DNA of 64,000 bases, taken from NCBI GenBank assembly GCA_011009095.1, contig VTPC01006039.1, positions 76,737-140,736 on the forward strand, read 5' to 3'. The translations under genes and the position numbers were made by a program. This document shows positions 10,627 through 25,200 of the stretch, piece by piece. This DNA is from Ignelater luminosus (Eukaryota; Arthropoda; Insecta; Coleoptera; Elateridae). The first letter of the stretch is position 1. Each line of letters opens with the position of its first letter. Under the pieces are notes generated by a model. It was not told the origin of the DNA and searched no databases. It worked only from the letters and a program-made list of their open reading frames with translations.

Positions 10627-13221
10627 TGTCTAAAGACAATTCTATGCTATCCATTCAAACTCTAGTCGTATCATCTTCATATTCAAGATTTTATCAAGTA
10701 TGCCAGTGGCGTATCTGCAGAGGTTCCGCGTAACCTGGGCCCGGCAACTTTCAAACCGAGACCCATGTTGGCGTTGATACAGCACTGCAAGTACTCAAAA
10801 GTGAAAATTGGTTTAACAAGCCTAATCCAATCATACAGATATGAGTTGCCAAAAAAAAACCGGAAAAAGGGCTAGAAGCTAAGCCGAAACTTTTGATTTA
10901 ATTAGATACTTTCAATTTAAGAAATAATCAATCCCATATAGCAGCAGACGTCCAGTGGATGTCGTTCAAAATTAGTCTGGACCATGCAAAAATTTTATCT
11001 AAATTAGGTTTAGTAACGAACGTCCGTTAAATGTCCAAGTTGTGACAAATGTTGCAAAAATTGGACGTCTATATGAAATTATGTCTTGGCTACAACATGT
11101 TTTTGTTGTGCTTACCATGTTTGCGGAGTGTTATTTAGATGGTACATATATTGTTAAGTGTTACGGTCATACACAAAAGCCTACGTGATTATCAGAAGCG
11201 AACATGCAATAATTGTCTTTCTGTAAATCAGTTTCAGATTTAGGTTATGTTGTAAAAATTACTTGTTATGAATTATGTTTGAAAACGTTTTAGATCAACC
11301 TTTATATTTTTGTTTAAAAACAAGTCAGTTAATTTAAGATAGCAACATTGCAATTCTGACGTTAAAAACACACTGTATCGAATCAGATGATCAATCAAGT
11401 AAGTACATTTTTTATAAATTGTATATTAATCTCTAAATTACCACAAAATCAAAAAAAAAGGAATTGTCATCTAATCAGTTTTCCATATCGTAAAACTAAT
11501 AATGAAATTAATAAGGTTTTTCAAATAAGTCTCGACTATCTGGAAATTTCCAGATATTCTAACTGTACATATTAATAATGGAGTATTATATTACATGTAC
11601 TTCAGAAATATAAAGTAAAACTCGAGATTTCATTTTATGCAAATCTTTCGTCGATGACATTCTTTTCACCTTGATTTATTCTGTAATTAATTTTCGTATA
11701 CTATTACACAATAGTTGTCTGGCTGCATCGCATATATAATTAATTGAAACTATCGTCCAGACTGGAAAAGAATGATACGAGAATTAAGTATGGTAATTTA
11801 GCAAAATGCAGTTAATCTGTTACATAATTTATCGAAATATATAAAAATGTAAAACATTAAATTTAATTAGAAAGACCGCCAATTATCCTAATTTTTAATA
11901 AATTATTACAAAACATTATCGCAGGTCATTTAAAAAAAGAAATTACAGACAGAAAATGAAAAAGAAGTTAAACAATTTCTAGCAAACTGAAACGTATGCA
12001 TTTTCAGTAGTAATACCAAGAATTTTATTCGGCCAATTCTGAAAACCTGAAATGTGGATTTCTAGAACTTCCAACGAATTGAAACAAGTAAAATTAATGA
12101 GAATTTCTTGGTATTTTCTGATGTTGTACGTTAACGTTTTTACTTTACTTTATATTCTATTGTTGACTGTTTAGTCTCCTCTTATTTCTAGCAAATAAAA
12201 TGAGTCTTACTTAAAAATCTTAGAAAATTATAAAATCTGATTATTCAGAATTAGAGACGTGCAATATACCGGAATATTAAGTTTTAGAGGTTATTTTATT
12301 TTTGGTGTCGGTAAGTACCTGTTTACAATTCTTAACCTCTAAAATGCAAGGACTGCAATTGTTGATTGTCCTTATTTTGTAACAAATATTAGTAGAAACA
12401 GACTAGTTAGATGATTCAAGATTCAATATGGTAGATTAAATTGTAAAAGTCAACTGCATTCGATAATTAAATGAATCAAAGATGAAGCTCACTTCTTTAA
12501 ATTCAACTACATCAAGTTGCATTAGGTAACATTGGAATTACATTAGCATGTATTATGTTAAATTAATTCTTGTTAGGTGTGCTTGATTAAGACACTTCGG
12601 ATGGACTTCATGAGAAAGGATTAGCGACGCTAATAAAACAGAAACTTAATTTTAGACTTTTTATAAATTTTTTCTTGTTTTTAAGGATGGACGATGACAT
12701 CACATTTATATTGTTAGTAAATGACATGACATTTATATTATCAGTAATAATATCATTATTAATAATACAGTCAGCGGCTAGAATATGCATATGCAAGTCA
12801 AGAAAACCAAAATCTCGCAATTAGTCACCTTGGGGACATTCGTTGCTACACCAAATGCCACAAAATTATAATTATTGGTCATGCACTGATTCCACTGTAA
12901 AGCTTAGTTGTAATTACAAGGCGAGGTATAGACAATAAACAGAAGGTGGCAGTGCTTCAATGAAGTTTTTTGTGGAAAGATAATTCAGTTTTGGACAATT
13001 CAAAGTTCTAATTTATGATTTTTGGCTTCTACCGTTTCGGATTTCATTAGAAAAAAATCCACATTTTTTATTTTATCTTTTGTGTGGTATGTGAAAGTGT
13101 TCCAACAGTTTGAGGAAAAATTATTCCACTATCCATGTCACTGGCAGGGCAAAAATATGTATATTGAATGCTGTAAACTAATGTAATTCTAAGCTGTTAT
13201 AATTAATACAAAAATATTTAC
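10627..13221. other. AT-rich intronic stretch with small palindromes
   Basis: No gene. A CAGTGGCGTA word at about 10704 resembles the ends of some arthropod hAT-like repeats. GACGTCC/GGACGTC words near 10949-11067 suggest a short decayed minisatellite. A 20-bp palindrome at 11537-11556 and a 12-bp-stem hairpin (TTTTAGAGGTTA at 12282-12293 with TAACCTCTAAAA at 12333-12344) are present. Confidence 0.5.
11537..11556. promoter_or_regulatory. 20-bp perfect palindrome TATCTGGAAATTTCCAGATA
   Basis: Perfect twofold symmetry over 20 bp, centre GGAAATTTCC. The centre resembles symmetric Rel/NF-kB-type sites (Dorsal/Relish class in insects). Function is inference; chance is possible. Confidence 0.3.
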
Positions 13222-13480
13222 CCGACTAGCTTCAATTGGAAGCTTTGGGTGAGAGTTACGAGTGGAAACAATAAATGATAAGGGATAAGGGAAGATCAAT
13301 GCTACCTATACCTACAGTAGATTATCGTATTTTTGGAATAGAAAAGCAAGTCTGACAAAGAAAAAAGGCCATTTTTCGTTTTATCTGAAACAATCTTTTT
13401 GATCTATATCTAATTCCTCATTTCATCTAATTATTCTGTCCCAGTTCTAAAGTTTGTTTTATTTTTTATTTTTTTTTAAG
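13222..13480. repeat. Old direct duplication, left copy
   Basis: Matches 13766-14160 at intervals and in order: ACTAGCTTCAATTGGAAGCTTTGGG, ACAATAAATGA, TAGAAAAGCAAGTCTGACAAAGAAA, TTGATCTATATCTAATTCCTCAT, CCAGTTCTAAAG. Coding capacity is absent. Confidence 0.65.
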
Positions 13481-13765
13481 TTTTTGTAGGTGAGTTAGCC
13501 TTCTTACTTCCATCTTCACCTTGGTACCTTTATTCAAAACTTAAAGTGTTCTGAGAAAAACTTAAAATTATTGCGGCCTTTCAGTTCTTATGAGATAAGT
13601 CTGCAAGCCACATCTCACTTGTATTCGTTTCTATCTCTCTAAAGGTCAAGAAGGCTAAGTCACCGCAGGTGGCCTGTTGAGTGTCGCAGCCCCGATATTT
13701 AACTGTCTTAAAGTGAGTAATGAAAAACGTATCCTAGAGATTTTCAGACAAAATAAAAAAGATCC

Positions 13766-14160
13766 AACTAGCTCTAGTTGGAAGCTTTGGGCATAGGTTA
13801 GGAGTACAAGCCATAAATGAAAACTGTTTAGAAGCAAATACATGTAACAAAAAAGTTCATTACAAAATTAACTCTCATAAAATAATAGTTTTCGACTCTT
13901 GTTGAAGTATCAAGTTAGATATTTTATAAACCCGCATAAATAATAATAATCAAACGTGTTAAGTCAAAGCCATCTATAGCTATAGTGGGTTATTGCATTT
14001 TGATGTATACTTTTAGGATAGAAAAAAACCAGCCTGACAAAGAAATCGTCGACTTGTCGGTTCATTTGGAGCAGCCTCCTTGATCTATATCTAATTCCTC
14101 ATCTTATTTTGTCCAATAAATATTTTACTCAATTCTAAAGGTTTATTAGTTCTTGAACGT
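13766..14160. repeat. Old direct duplication, right copy
   Basis: Carries ACTAGCTCTAGTTGGAAGC, CATAAATGA, GCCTGACAAAGAAAT, TTGATCTATATCTAATTCC and CAATTCTAAAGG in the same order as the left copy, but with about 135 bp of extra sequence. Spacing between copies is about 545-680 bp, so unequal indels followed the duplication. Confidence 0.65.
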
Positions 14161-17100
14161 TTTTTCCTGGCACATAGTAGATGTCAAAAGATTTTCTTTT
14201 ATGAGATAAACTGGTGTTAACTAAAATGACGTTAGTCGGTTATGAAGTAAATTGGACTTTTTGGACCGATTTTTTTAGATTAGTCAGAAACGATCCTTGG
14301 ATGTTCTGAAGCTTTTGTGGTCGTGGCATTCGTGGGCGGAAAACTTTGTTTGAGAATACTCTGGAAGAGTTAGGAAATGTTAATGCCGAGTACCAAGGGG
14401 TAGCTTGAACGGTCTAAAAAGGTTTCTTTGGTAATGCTGACTTTGAACTACTAATTCGCGACCATATTTCTAAAGCCAATGTCACACCTGAAGTTAAAGA
14501 CTTCAGACTTCACGATCTCCAAGGCAAGATTTTTTAATCGGTTTGAGCCTTACAGAAGTCTAAAACCAAAGTTGCCAGAATGTAGACAAAAGAAGTCTGT
14601 CTTTGAATGAAATACATGGTATACACTTAAATCTACTAAGGTCACTACATTCAGGAAGAAATTGCTATTTTGATAGAAATTTTCCTGCTACTGTCTGTAC
14701 CGGTTTTTCTTCATGTTTGTTGTGTTTGTCCTTTAACATTTCGCAATTAAACGCTATAGGAAAAGTAATGAATCAGTGTCTTAAACAGGCGGTCTCCATC
14801 ATTTAGGGCTGACCTTAGATTTGTAGTTTATTCTGTTTGTTGCAATCTGGATTTATTACTAAACTTCTTAGTTTGTTTGTCGTTTACGTAAACGATTATT
14901 TTCCGCATAAAAATTATATTTTCCCTGAAACTTATGTGTGCATATACTTATGTTGTTTTTACTAAATCAAAGCAATGCTAAAGTTAGGTGAGGACTGGGG
15001 CTACATAATGGGAGTTTCTCAAGAGTGGTATAATTGACATCTGCTATTTTACATATTTTTAATTACTGGAGAAACAAAGTATAAGTTATAATTTTTTATT
15101 TATTTGTAAAATGTACAAATTAAAATTTATTTTCAGTTAATCATTAAAAAAGCATTATATTCAGATAACGTAATACAAATCCTGATAAAATTTTAAAGCG
15201 ACTTTCCGAACAGGATGTATGTATATTATTAAAATGGCAACAAGAAGAGTAATATAATAAATAAGAAATAAACAAACTAAACCAGTCAGAAGAATTTAAA
15301 ACAAAGTTTACAGTTATACAAAACAGCATCCATCTCCTTCAGCTTCACCATAGTGGAACATGATAATTTGTTTACTATTAATTTAGTAACACGGAAACAA
15401 GACTTTATATTAACATACGCGACCTTCTGAATGTCACACTGCATCTGAATATACATAACATCAACCCGTGTATAAATTATCACTTTTGGTTATCACTTAT
15501 CAAAATTGGTTCTACTTTAAAAAAAACTTGTATATGCATTTTGCTAATTACAATATTTGTTTATTGTTAGATGCTTGTTTAATTCTGTATTTTTTTATCA
15601 TTTTTAACTTCCTCTTTGGAATTTTGCATAATTAAAGATAACAAAAAATTAATTAATAAACAGGAAGTTTTGGAAAAATAAGATAAAAGTTGAAATATTT
15701 TGCATTATTGACGTAGTTTGTTTCTTATTTTTAAATTAGAAGTTCTAAAGCATAACCAGGTATTTTGTTGTTATTATAAATACATTACTATTATTAATAT
15801 TAATAATTTTATTTAAAGCAGTGATGTAATTATCTTTTTTTAATATGATCACAGCGAAGAAAAACTCATTTATCGGAATTTATTTCAATTCACAGAAGTT
15901 CTCGATAAACAAAACACATCCACACACTGACTCGGCCATATTGTAGTTTATCAAAACAGTTACAGACAAAACATGACACAGCCATAGCAATCAAACAAAA
16001 TAGGTCAATTTATTTGTTATAATAATAATCCTATTGATTGTAAATGGGAAATGCCTTGTAGATTAGTGTGTTTGTACTGTTATGTCTTCTGCTTTACGAA
16101 CTATTTATCAATGCTTGGTTTAAAACAGTGATTGGTTTATAAAAAACGTTAAAACTCTTTTGTGTTAACAAAGCACATGATCGTGATCAATTTGGCGTTA
16201 AAAGTTTTTAACATGAATGCTATCGCTTTTTATCACTTACTCAAGCTGATGATGACTTTCTTAACCTTTCGTAGTAATCATTAAGGAAGAAAGTAATTTA
16301 TGACTATGATAATTGTAAACTCTTTTTTTTTTTTAATGCAAACGTTTTAATGAGATAGCAATGTTTTTGAAGCCAAAACAAAAAATAAATTTTTCCATTG
16401 AACTGTACAAAGAAGTTAAAAACCTAACGCAACACTTTAAAACTGAGAAATTAGAGAAATCCTACAGTTAGGCTAAAAGGTTATATATATACATAGAAGA
16501 ACACAGAATTGCAAAGGCATAAAAGCAATATACAAGCTGGAAACCACAACATCTAAAATAAGAAGAAATTTGAAAGATAAAGAATTAAACCAGAAAAACT
16601 TCAAGTTTGCCATGAAAATAGTAACTAACAAGGAATACCTTTAAGTATCAAAGACAATTTTAATACATACTGTACCTCTTTTCTAGATCTCTCGAACATG
16701 GGACACAGACCAGAAAAACTGTCTCGTCATTGTTTTAAGTTGGCCCAAGTTAAATTCGGTTCCATAGAAGTGTGTCTAGTGTAAAACAAACAAAAACCAA
16801 ACCTTTCTATTTTGATTAGCGACATAAAGAGAAAGTGGTTTAAATTCATAGATGAAGAACTAGTAGAGATAGGAAGATAAAATTCGGCAGGTCGGGCTTA
16901 ATACCAAATTTGAAAATTCACCGCAATCTTGCAAATTGCCCAAATGACTAGATGTTCGAGGTGTTTATAGAGTGAACCCTTCTTAGTAGCTCAATGCAAA
17001 TTTCATCTGATTTACTTCTAAAACTAGAACTGCAGCGTTTGGTACCTCCATTAGCCGTGTCGCCATGCGACTTTTCTTGTTATATTGTCTATGGGTATAG

Positions 17101-19879
17101 GCTACAATACAAATGCGATTTGACCGATTTCCAATTGTTTTTCTGTATAACTATTTAAAAACAATTTCCACCAAGCAAAATCATTAATTGAGTTATTTAA
17201 TCAGCAGCGGGTAGTTCAATCAAATCTCATGTTCAATGGTTGATCACAAGGATTTCAAATTCGAATTCTGAACATTTCTACAGCTGTAGGTGATCAAACA
17301 GTGAACATGGAATTTCTCCATAACCTATTTTATCCAAGTCAAAAAGACTCATTTTAATGAGCAAACAAATTACCAAGAAAATGGTAATTTAATCTTCTCG
17401 GGTTTTAACTTTTTTGAAGGAGTTTGAACGAGCAAGGTTTTGGAATTCATTTTCCAAACAAAAGTTGTGTCCACTGTTATTACAAGCAAGTGGTGGCATC
17501 AAAAAACTCTTAAACTCTTTATTACCTTTTTTCTTTGGGTACAATATCAATCTACTACGGTTATTTTCATAAACAATTCTGAAGGATCTTCAATTAAACC
17601 TTACATAAAGAGGCATAAGACTAATTAGTTATGACACTGGATTTTTAGACAAGTTAAAAGTGAATTTTCTGTACTTTAAAAATTAAAAACAAATAATAAA
17701 CTAACAAACTATCTAACTATAAGCCATCAAAAAATACCTAGCCGTGCAGAAATGACATGTAAAAGTAATGCTTACATGGTTGGTTTGCTTTAACGCAAAA
17801 ATAGTGATCAGTGTAGTAAGAACATTGTACTTATAATTCTAGTTAGCAAATAATGGTTGGTTTTACCCTCTAAATCTTTATATTCGTTTTTATTTTGAAA
17901 AATTCTAGTTTAAAGTCATAGTAATTCGAGACCACTAGGTTTCGCTATGTCACTACGGCCATAATATTATACTGTGCTATTGCAATTAATAATTAGACCT
18001 TGAATGTCTTGATTTTCCAATAACGTCCTGCTGCTGTGGTCAGATTCATTGAAGTTTTTTTTTTCAGATAATCGTTTTATTTATGAATGGGGAGTTGTAA
18101 CGTTTTTTACTTGAGCCCTACAAATGAGCAAAATTAAACTAAAAAATAAATAAATAAAAATAATCTAACCAAATTCTTTTATCATGTTTTTGCTTCTATT
18201 TTATATTTTTAATAAATATTATGAACTTCCAAAATTTGTTATATTATTTGCAAAGCATATCCGAATGAATAAAGAATAAACGAAACTAAATAATAAAATT
18301 TAAGAATTCAGAACTAATTATCTTGAAGTCTAGACAGAAGAAATTATTATGAAAGATAACTACAATAAATAATACTAAAGATAACAAACACCATTTTCCT
18401 CAATCTCCGTGTGTTTTATAACAATAATAAATATTAGCACTAAAAATGCATTAACAATGGTGTCATAAATATAATTATTTTTCAGGAAAGTCCGATTTGC
18501 TTATAAATAGTCGAGTTTAGTACATGTTAGTGTTACCTGGTGTAATTCCAAACACAAATTTCGTCACCTGTAAAATAAAAAATGCAGGTGATATTAATAA
18601 AACAAGCACAGACACCACCACCACATCGGAAAAAACTAAACCATTTAGTCTATATTTACATAAGTGCCATATTAATCTAATCTTTATTAGTAAAACAAAT
18701 TTACGTCCGACACAACCAGACGTAAAAATTTGCGCTAAAAGCGTAAGTTTACACAGTAAACAAAACGTGCTATATACAGCGACCAATCAAGGTGTGAAAT
18801 TAATAATAATAAAATTTATTATTTTGCAGGCATACGATAACGGCTTTTTTTAGAATTTATTTTTAAAAGGAAAACGTCCAGGAAATGCAAATACACATTG
18901 GCATTAAAACTCGTATCTACAGACGGAGAGACAATAAAATAAAAATTTAAAATGTTTTCAGAGAATAGGAATGTCGGGTTATACTACTTAGTACTTACTT
19001 TGTCTGGGATTTGTTAATTCTCAATATTAATACATTTCTGATAAAAACCACTTCAATTATAGAAATGATTCATATTCTCTTTTAATAAATCCCGACCTAA
19101 TTAGGATTATCAAATGCCGAACAAATATATTTCAGCGCAATAATTAGAGCAAAATGAACTATGGAACGATCGAAAATAATATGTAGTTTGTTATATGTGA
19201 AAACCTTTTGACATTGAAGTCAAAATTATGCAAAATATAATTAATTACTAACAGTCTCTTCAGCTACTTAATTGTTGCATTTTTTGTTCAAGAATCAACA
19301 GAATTTCATGTAGGTGAAATATTATCTAACGGATATAGAAATAGAAGGTGAAGAAGTACGATGAAGAGGTAGGTGTAACAGATGAGAAACAAACTTACAT
19401 AAGAAAAATGAAGTAAAGACAGCTGCATTTGTGTAGAAGCCACAGTATCTATGACTGTAATTACGTTTTCCAACCTTTTGGATTGTTTTTGCTAATTGGG
19501 TGGAAAACTTCGCCTTTTTCATCGCTTTAGTACTCTGCGAAACAAATGTTTGGTCAAACGCCGATTCACTGTTAATCAGAGCAAATCCTAGAGCAAAACC
19601 ACAATGTTCATGCAATTCATCTAACTGAAGTTAATGTAGACCAGTTCTCCTAGCGAAATGCGTGCGGATATTGTTTACAATTTAAATTTTATGTTCTCGC
19701 GATTTTGATGGTTTCAGTTAAAAAACAATCAACTTATTCGTACGTGTCAATAGAAAAATGTTGTACAAGAATTTTGTTAGCATATTTTAATATAGAACAA
19801 AAAGTGGCAATGGAAAAGTGATTTTGGTTTTCCGATATCTCTTCAAATAAAGAAAAGAAAAAATAATAACGGAAATCGA
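14161..19879. other. AT-rich intronic stretch
   Basis: Some 5.7 kb of AT-rich sequence without recognisable genes, transposon ends or tandem arrays. Open frames of 60-110 codons occur on both strands at the rate expected for such sequence. One GTCTAGAC lies at 18328-18335. Confidence 0.5.
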
Positions 19880-20056
19880 GAAATCTACTTTTTTTTAAAT
19901 ATCTCTGAAACTATCCAAGATATCCAGATTTTGCAAACGCCAACAAAAAGGTCCTATGAATAGCCAACTTTCATCCCATTTAACCGATCGTGTATCTCTT
20001 ACCGTTTCCAAGATCTCCATGCTGTACATCCTTATCTTGGACACACTGTATATTGG
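19880..20056 (-). mobile_element. Fragment of an arthropod transposon end (decayed)
   Basis: On the minus strand the segment begins with TATACAGTGTGTCCAAGATA and continues with GATCTTGGAAACGGTAAGAG and GATATCTTGGATAGTTTC. The TATACAG.GTGTCC end followed by repeated 'gatatctcggaaac' phrases is typical of repeats common in arthropod genomes. Only one end is visible; no family is assigned. Confidence 0.35.
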
Positions 20057-20299
20057 AAAAATGCCAGTAAAGAAATTGCTATCACCCCGTGTGGAAATAT
20101 AAAAATTGAAGTGTACAACAAACAATTCAGTAGAATTCATCTTGAGGCTTTTTGTCTAGTGGTTATGGTGATCAAAATGCCATATGTATTTTGACCAAAG
20201 CAATAATTGAAACATGAAGAGTTGTATAGAAAATGAAATAATTTCAACTTAAATTAATCTTGTGTTAGTAACCAAAAAAACAAGTTTAGAGTTTTTGTG

Positions 20300-22270
20300 A
20301 CGATTTTCAAGGTTTTGGTTCAGATAAATGTTTCATAGATTTTATCCTTTACGGTTTCTAGCGTGTTACAGAAAAAAAATCCCAGAAATCTCTTCACTTT
20401 ACTCTCTTCAAAAGACAAAAATGTAACTTAACAATGACTTCGTCTAAATTATAATGTAACTACTTTTTTTGATATTGCCTAATCTGTACTAAGAAAGATG
20501 TAACGTTTTTAGATCACAAAATAAATTTGAAATTAATTGAGTTAATATAAAGTTTTGATAAGAGATGAAGTATGAGATGAAAGTTCTTTATATTACAAAC
20601 AAAAGTTGCTCAAAAGGTAAAGTATCAATGGAAATCGTTTAAATAGATTTTCCAAAAATTATCAAAGACAATACCAGAACATGGTTTTGGACAAAAATCT
20701 TCATACTCTAGGAGAGAAAACAAAGAAAAAAATCAAAAGTAAGAAAACGCAGAAAACAGATAAAATTCTAGATTAGAAGGTGTATGATTCTTCTAAAACA
20801 CCTGGTTGCCCAGAGAGCATGAGTAATTCCAATGCCAAATAGTACCAAGTGATTTATTCAATTCTAACAATTTAGATCTTGGAGAAAAAAAAATTTTAAC
20901 TAGGCACTAACTAACTAAGCTGAAAATCAGTAATTTCCAAAATAATAAATCTTCATTCTGCGTTATATTTTGCTTCCCAAAAAGAAATCTTGAATATTGA
21001 ATCATCTTTATATGCTGTTGGATATCGCAAGCCAAACTCTATGTTTTGGTAGCCATTATAAATTGATATTTAACATTTCCAAAAAAGTAAATCTTCTATT
21101 GGATACTTCTACTGTTTTGAGAAGAGATTGCAAGTTGATACGTTTTGTAAAGTTCTTTTTCGATAAGACATGTTCAACTTTCTATTTTCCTTTTTTGGCT
21201 TACTTGTACCAATATGAAATTCAAACTGTTGCTTTTTTTACGCAAAGATAAATGTTCATTCTGTGTTAAGTGTTTCTTGGATTATAAATTATAATACTGA
21301 ATTTACTAGTACTTATATTCACAGAAAAAAAAAAAATTCTTCAGACTGTCCATTTTATGGTATTTGAATATTATAAATCAAAAATTAATGTTTGCCCAAA
21401 AAGTTTGTTTCTAGAAAAAAAATTCTTCTTTTGGTACTTTGATATCTGTAATCCGTAAAAGCAAACTTTACTTTTGCAATGCTTGAATTGAAGATTACAA
21501 AGCGATTCCTCTGCCTCCCTCTCCAGAAAAAATTGCTTTCCATGAGTTCGAACATTGCAGATTAAATTTTTTCTTTCATCGGAAGGTGCATTGCGATGCT
21601 TTTGCTTTCAAAGACAAAACCGACTAACTCTATTACTTATATAGGTAATGTCTCGCACTAGTTACAAGAATCGTCTTGATTTTACACATCAATAGTGTTG
21701 TCTACTATTGTGTTGTTTACTATTATCGGTACTATTGATGCTTTTTGGCATTTTGGCCTGCATCTTAAAATTTCTAAAGATACCCCTTAAACAGTCTTTA
21801 AGTTAGCATTTTTCTGGAGATGTTTCTTCTCGAAAAGCAAAATTGATCAATCTACATTTGGACCATTTGTATTTGCAATCGGCAAGATTAAGCCAAACTT
21901 ATTTTTAGTAAAAATGCGCTCAAGGTACTGTGAAAATCTTACAAACTGAAAGGCCTATTTGAACATAAAAGCATACATAATATTGACTAAAGGTAAAAAT
22001 GGATTCTGGTCCTCCACAAGGATCCGTACTATTTTGACAGTTATGACTTTTTTTCCTGTTAATTTTAGATTAGATTTTAAATCGTCTGTTTCCTTGTTCT
22101 TTGGCTCTTCCAATAATACTCACTCACTCCATGGAATTCTTACTGCTATGGATCGATCATTGTATAAAACAAAATTTTACAGATTAGTACAAGTTGCTTT
22201 AAAAATAAATTTGACATATTTTGAAACAACTTTAGATTCAACAGCTTTGAGTTTTATTTGATGTTCTGCT
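20300..22270. repeat. Decayed repeat region, weakly related to 31.7-33.3 kb
   Basis: Near 20405-20480 the order CTTCAAAAGAC, TAACAATGACTTCG, then AAATTATAATGTAACTA parallels 32990-33050 (CATCAAAAGAG, TGCAATGACTTCG, AAAGTATATAATCC). Further right the sequence shows similar vocabulary but I could not align it confidently. No intact frame. Confidence 0.3.
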
Positions 22271-25200
22271 CCGAAATTGTGCTATGTAAGTAATTGTTCA
22301 AGTAGATGGACGAGATGCTATTAGAGATTTTTGACTTTTATTTTTCATTCTCTTAATATGCCATTAGATTGTAAGCTATAATTTAGTGTAAATTGCACAA
22401 CTAACTTGATATCTGTTTCAAAATAATAGAATTGGCCCTGATGTATTCCCTTGTGGAACACACAGAATTAGAAGTATCAACTTCTTCTGCAAGATCTTGT
22501 ATAACATGTTTATGTTTATGTTTAAAATGGTTTCGATTTTTCCCTTGATGAAATGGAACATGGAAGAAACTCACACTGGTGAAAAGCTTTTCAAATTGTG
22601 CTATTCTAGTCTCCTCTAAATGGGAAAGTTCAATCACACAAAAAACAAATCATTTTCGGAACAATAGGTAATATTTTATTATAATCCTCAAGAAAAATCA
22701 GCTTCAAGATTAAAAAAAAAGGTCAAAACATTTACTGTAAAACTTTAAAACCGATATGAAAATTTACTGACGATTCTTTTTGTGTGTTTCAGTAAAACTT
22801 CAGCACAAAATTCGTACAAATAATAAATAAAGCTAAACCTGAAATAACTTTCAAGGGCTAAAAACTTAATACTTAATTTGTTCTTGTAATTTTTTCATTA
22901 TTCCTGTGGATTTCTCTTAATTTTTACCCGAACGACTTCTTTAATTAGTAGGGATTAATTATAAACTTTTCTTCTTAGTTTTTCATTTTTTACTTCTTGC
23001 CTTTATTTTTTTTTGTTCGAAAAGTTTTGATTAGTTTTTTCCACTGTTTCTTTAAGGGCGTGTATTTGAAATTCATATCTACGAAAAGTTTAAATTATGT
23101 TATTTCAAACGTAAACAAAAAAATGCATTTTATTAAATTAAATGATGATAATTATAAAACAAATTTCTCATGTTAAATATGTTAAATCTTGTAATTTGTC
23201 TGTTTTATTTGCTTAAATAAAAATGTGCATTCATTAAAGCCGGTCCTGTATATTAAAATTACCTACCATGCAATTAAATTGTCCGTTTAGGAATATTTCC
23301 CCATTGTGTTTTTTCCTCTTTAAATTTTAACTTCCTTAAACCATTACTATCTGTTGAATAGAGAACTAACGTTAGAATGGTTTAAACAAACATTTTTATT
23401 GTAGGTCTTATAAAATCAAAGAAATTATGTGTTCGCATGCAATGTCTAATGAGCATTATTTTCAATTTTTTCCGTGTCTTATTTCCATGAAGTAAAAGCA
23501 CGAACTCAGGAATAATAATAATAGTAGTAGTAGCAGAAAAAATTTAATAATAACTACCTAGTGACTTGGTTAAGTAAAGAGAAAAAAAAACTGTACTTTC
23601 TAATGACACGGATATTAAACAACAATTAACCTGTTTTCTGCTACTTCATACTGTTCAGTTTCAATATGTAAAGTTCTATTGTTTAAAAAGTCATTTTGAT
23701 GGACTATAAATAAAAACACCAGAGATGTCTCTAATTATTATTTAAGGAAGAATTTATATGGATGCAACAGCTTTGCATAAGCCTCCAAAAAGTTTTGTAC
23801 CAACCTTGTCTGATGATTAAACCATTTGCAATTTTTTGTTGTTATTTATTCATGGTGACAAGCGCAATAATAATAAAATATTTAAATTGACATAGAATTG
23901 CAACGAAGTTTTATTAACAGGAAGAAAACCTATAACTAACAGACATGCGACCTTAACCAAATGCTTCGCGTGTACAGTGCAATTAACACAAAAAAACTAT
24001 GATGATATCATACGTCTGCGACCTTGGGATATTGCGGTTTCAAGTTGATCGTGATGATGTTTTCTAGTTCTCCGTTGCTAAAAATCGTTAATCTAAAAGG
24101 CGCAAGCGGTATTTTTAGACGGGTACCTTTTTTTGTTTATTTAAACATTTCAAGTACCTTGCCTAGTAATGTTTTATGTGAAGTGTGGAAATTTTTAAAT
24201 TTAAAAGTCAAATTTTTCAGGAAGTTAACATTGTTTAACACACACGCATACATTCAATCTATTCAAGAATATACTAAGAACAAGTTTCGAAATAGGAATT
24301 AAATGTTGGGAAGATTTTTGCATAGAAAACGGTTGTTTAAGTATTGCGCACCATGATGGGTTTGCATAAATATTGTTTTACCAAATGTAGTAGGAAAAAA
24401 TAAAAAATGTTGTTTATTACTTACAGGTATCCAAGGCAAATCCATGCATAAATATGAGAGAAAAAAACTAAGAAATGCTAGTAGAATGTAAACAAGAGCG
24501 TATTATTACTATTATAAATTAATTTAAAACTGGGAAAAACTTAATTCATAGCCTCATAACTAAATAGCATGATAAGGTGTATTCACTATAGATAAAAAGG
24601 AAAACTAAAGTGATGTTAATTAATGGAAAAAACAGAATGATTAAAGGAAAAATTTGCCTGGGGCATCAATTCCAAACAACAAATAACATGGTTACTACTA
24701 CACGTTCAACAACATCGGGTTTCCTTTCATGGATTATCCTCTACAACCAATAGATTGCAGTTCCCAATTGTACAAACAATGTAAATAAATTTAATTTAGG
24801 CAACCACTTAAACGACTCATTGAAGAAAGCTAAAATCATCAACAAAGATGGTATCATGAAACTGATATAATAGTCATGGATCAATACAAAAAATTATCAA
24901 AAGATCACAAAAGAGCTGAGTCTTATTATTTTTATCTTATACGAATTTATGTATTATTACAACTTTTGTTTATTACCTGATCTCATTTCGTAAATGATAA
25001 TAATAGCATTTGGTGGAGGTGCCGCAAATCAACTTCTCGGACTCCTAAGTAAGAACAATACATATGAAAATAAGGTATTTACACTATGGATGGACTGCTT
25101 CGAATATTTTTAGTAAATATTAAAATAAATGTTTTGGAAAACAAAGTCAGTCGGAAATTTAAACCAAAGAAGGTTATACATAGAAATGAAAACCTGAGAA

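Noticed and set aside
18517..18853. Overlapping frames of 89 and 109 codons on opposite strands
   Set aside because: Opposite-strand overlap with biased composition and no motif; chance frames.
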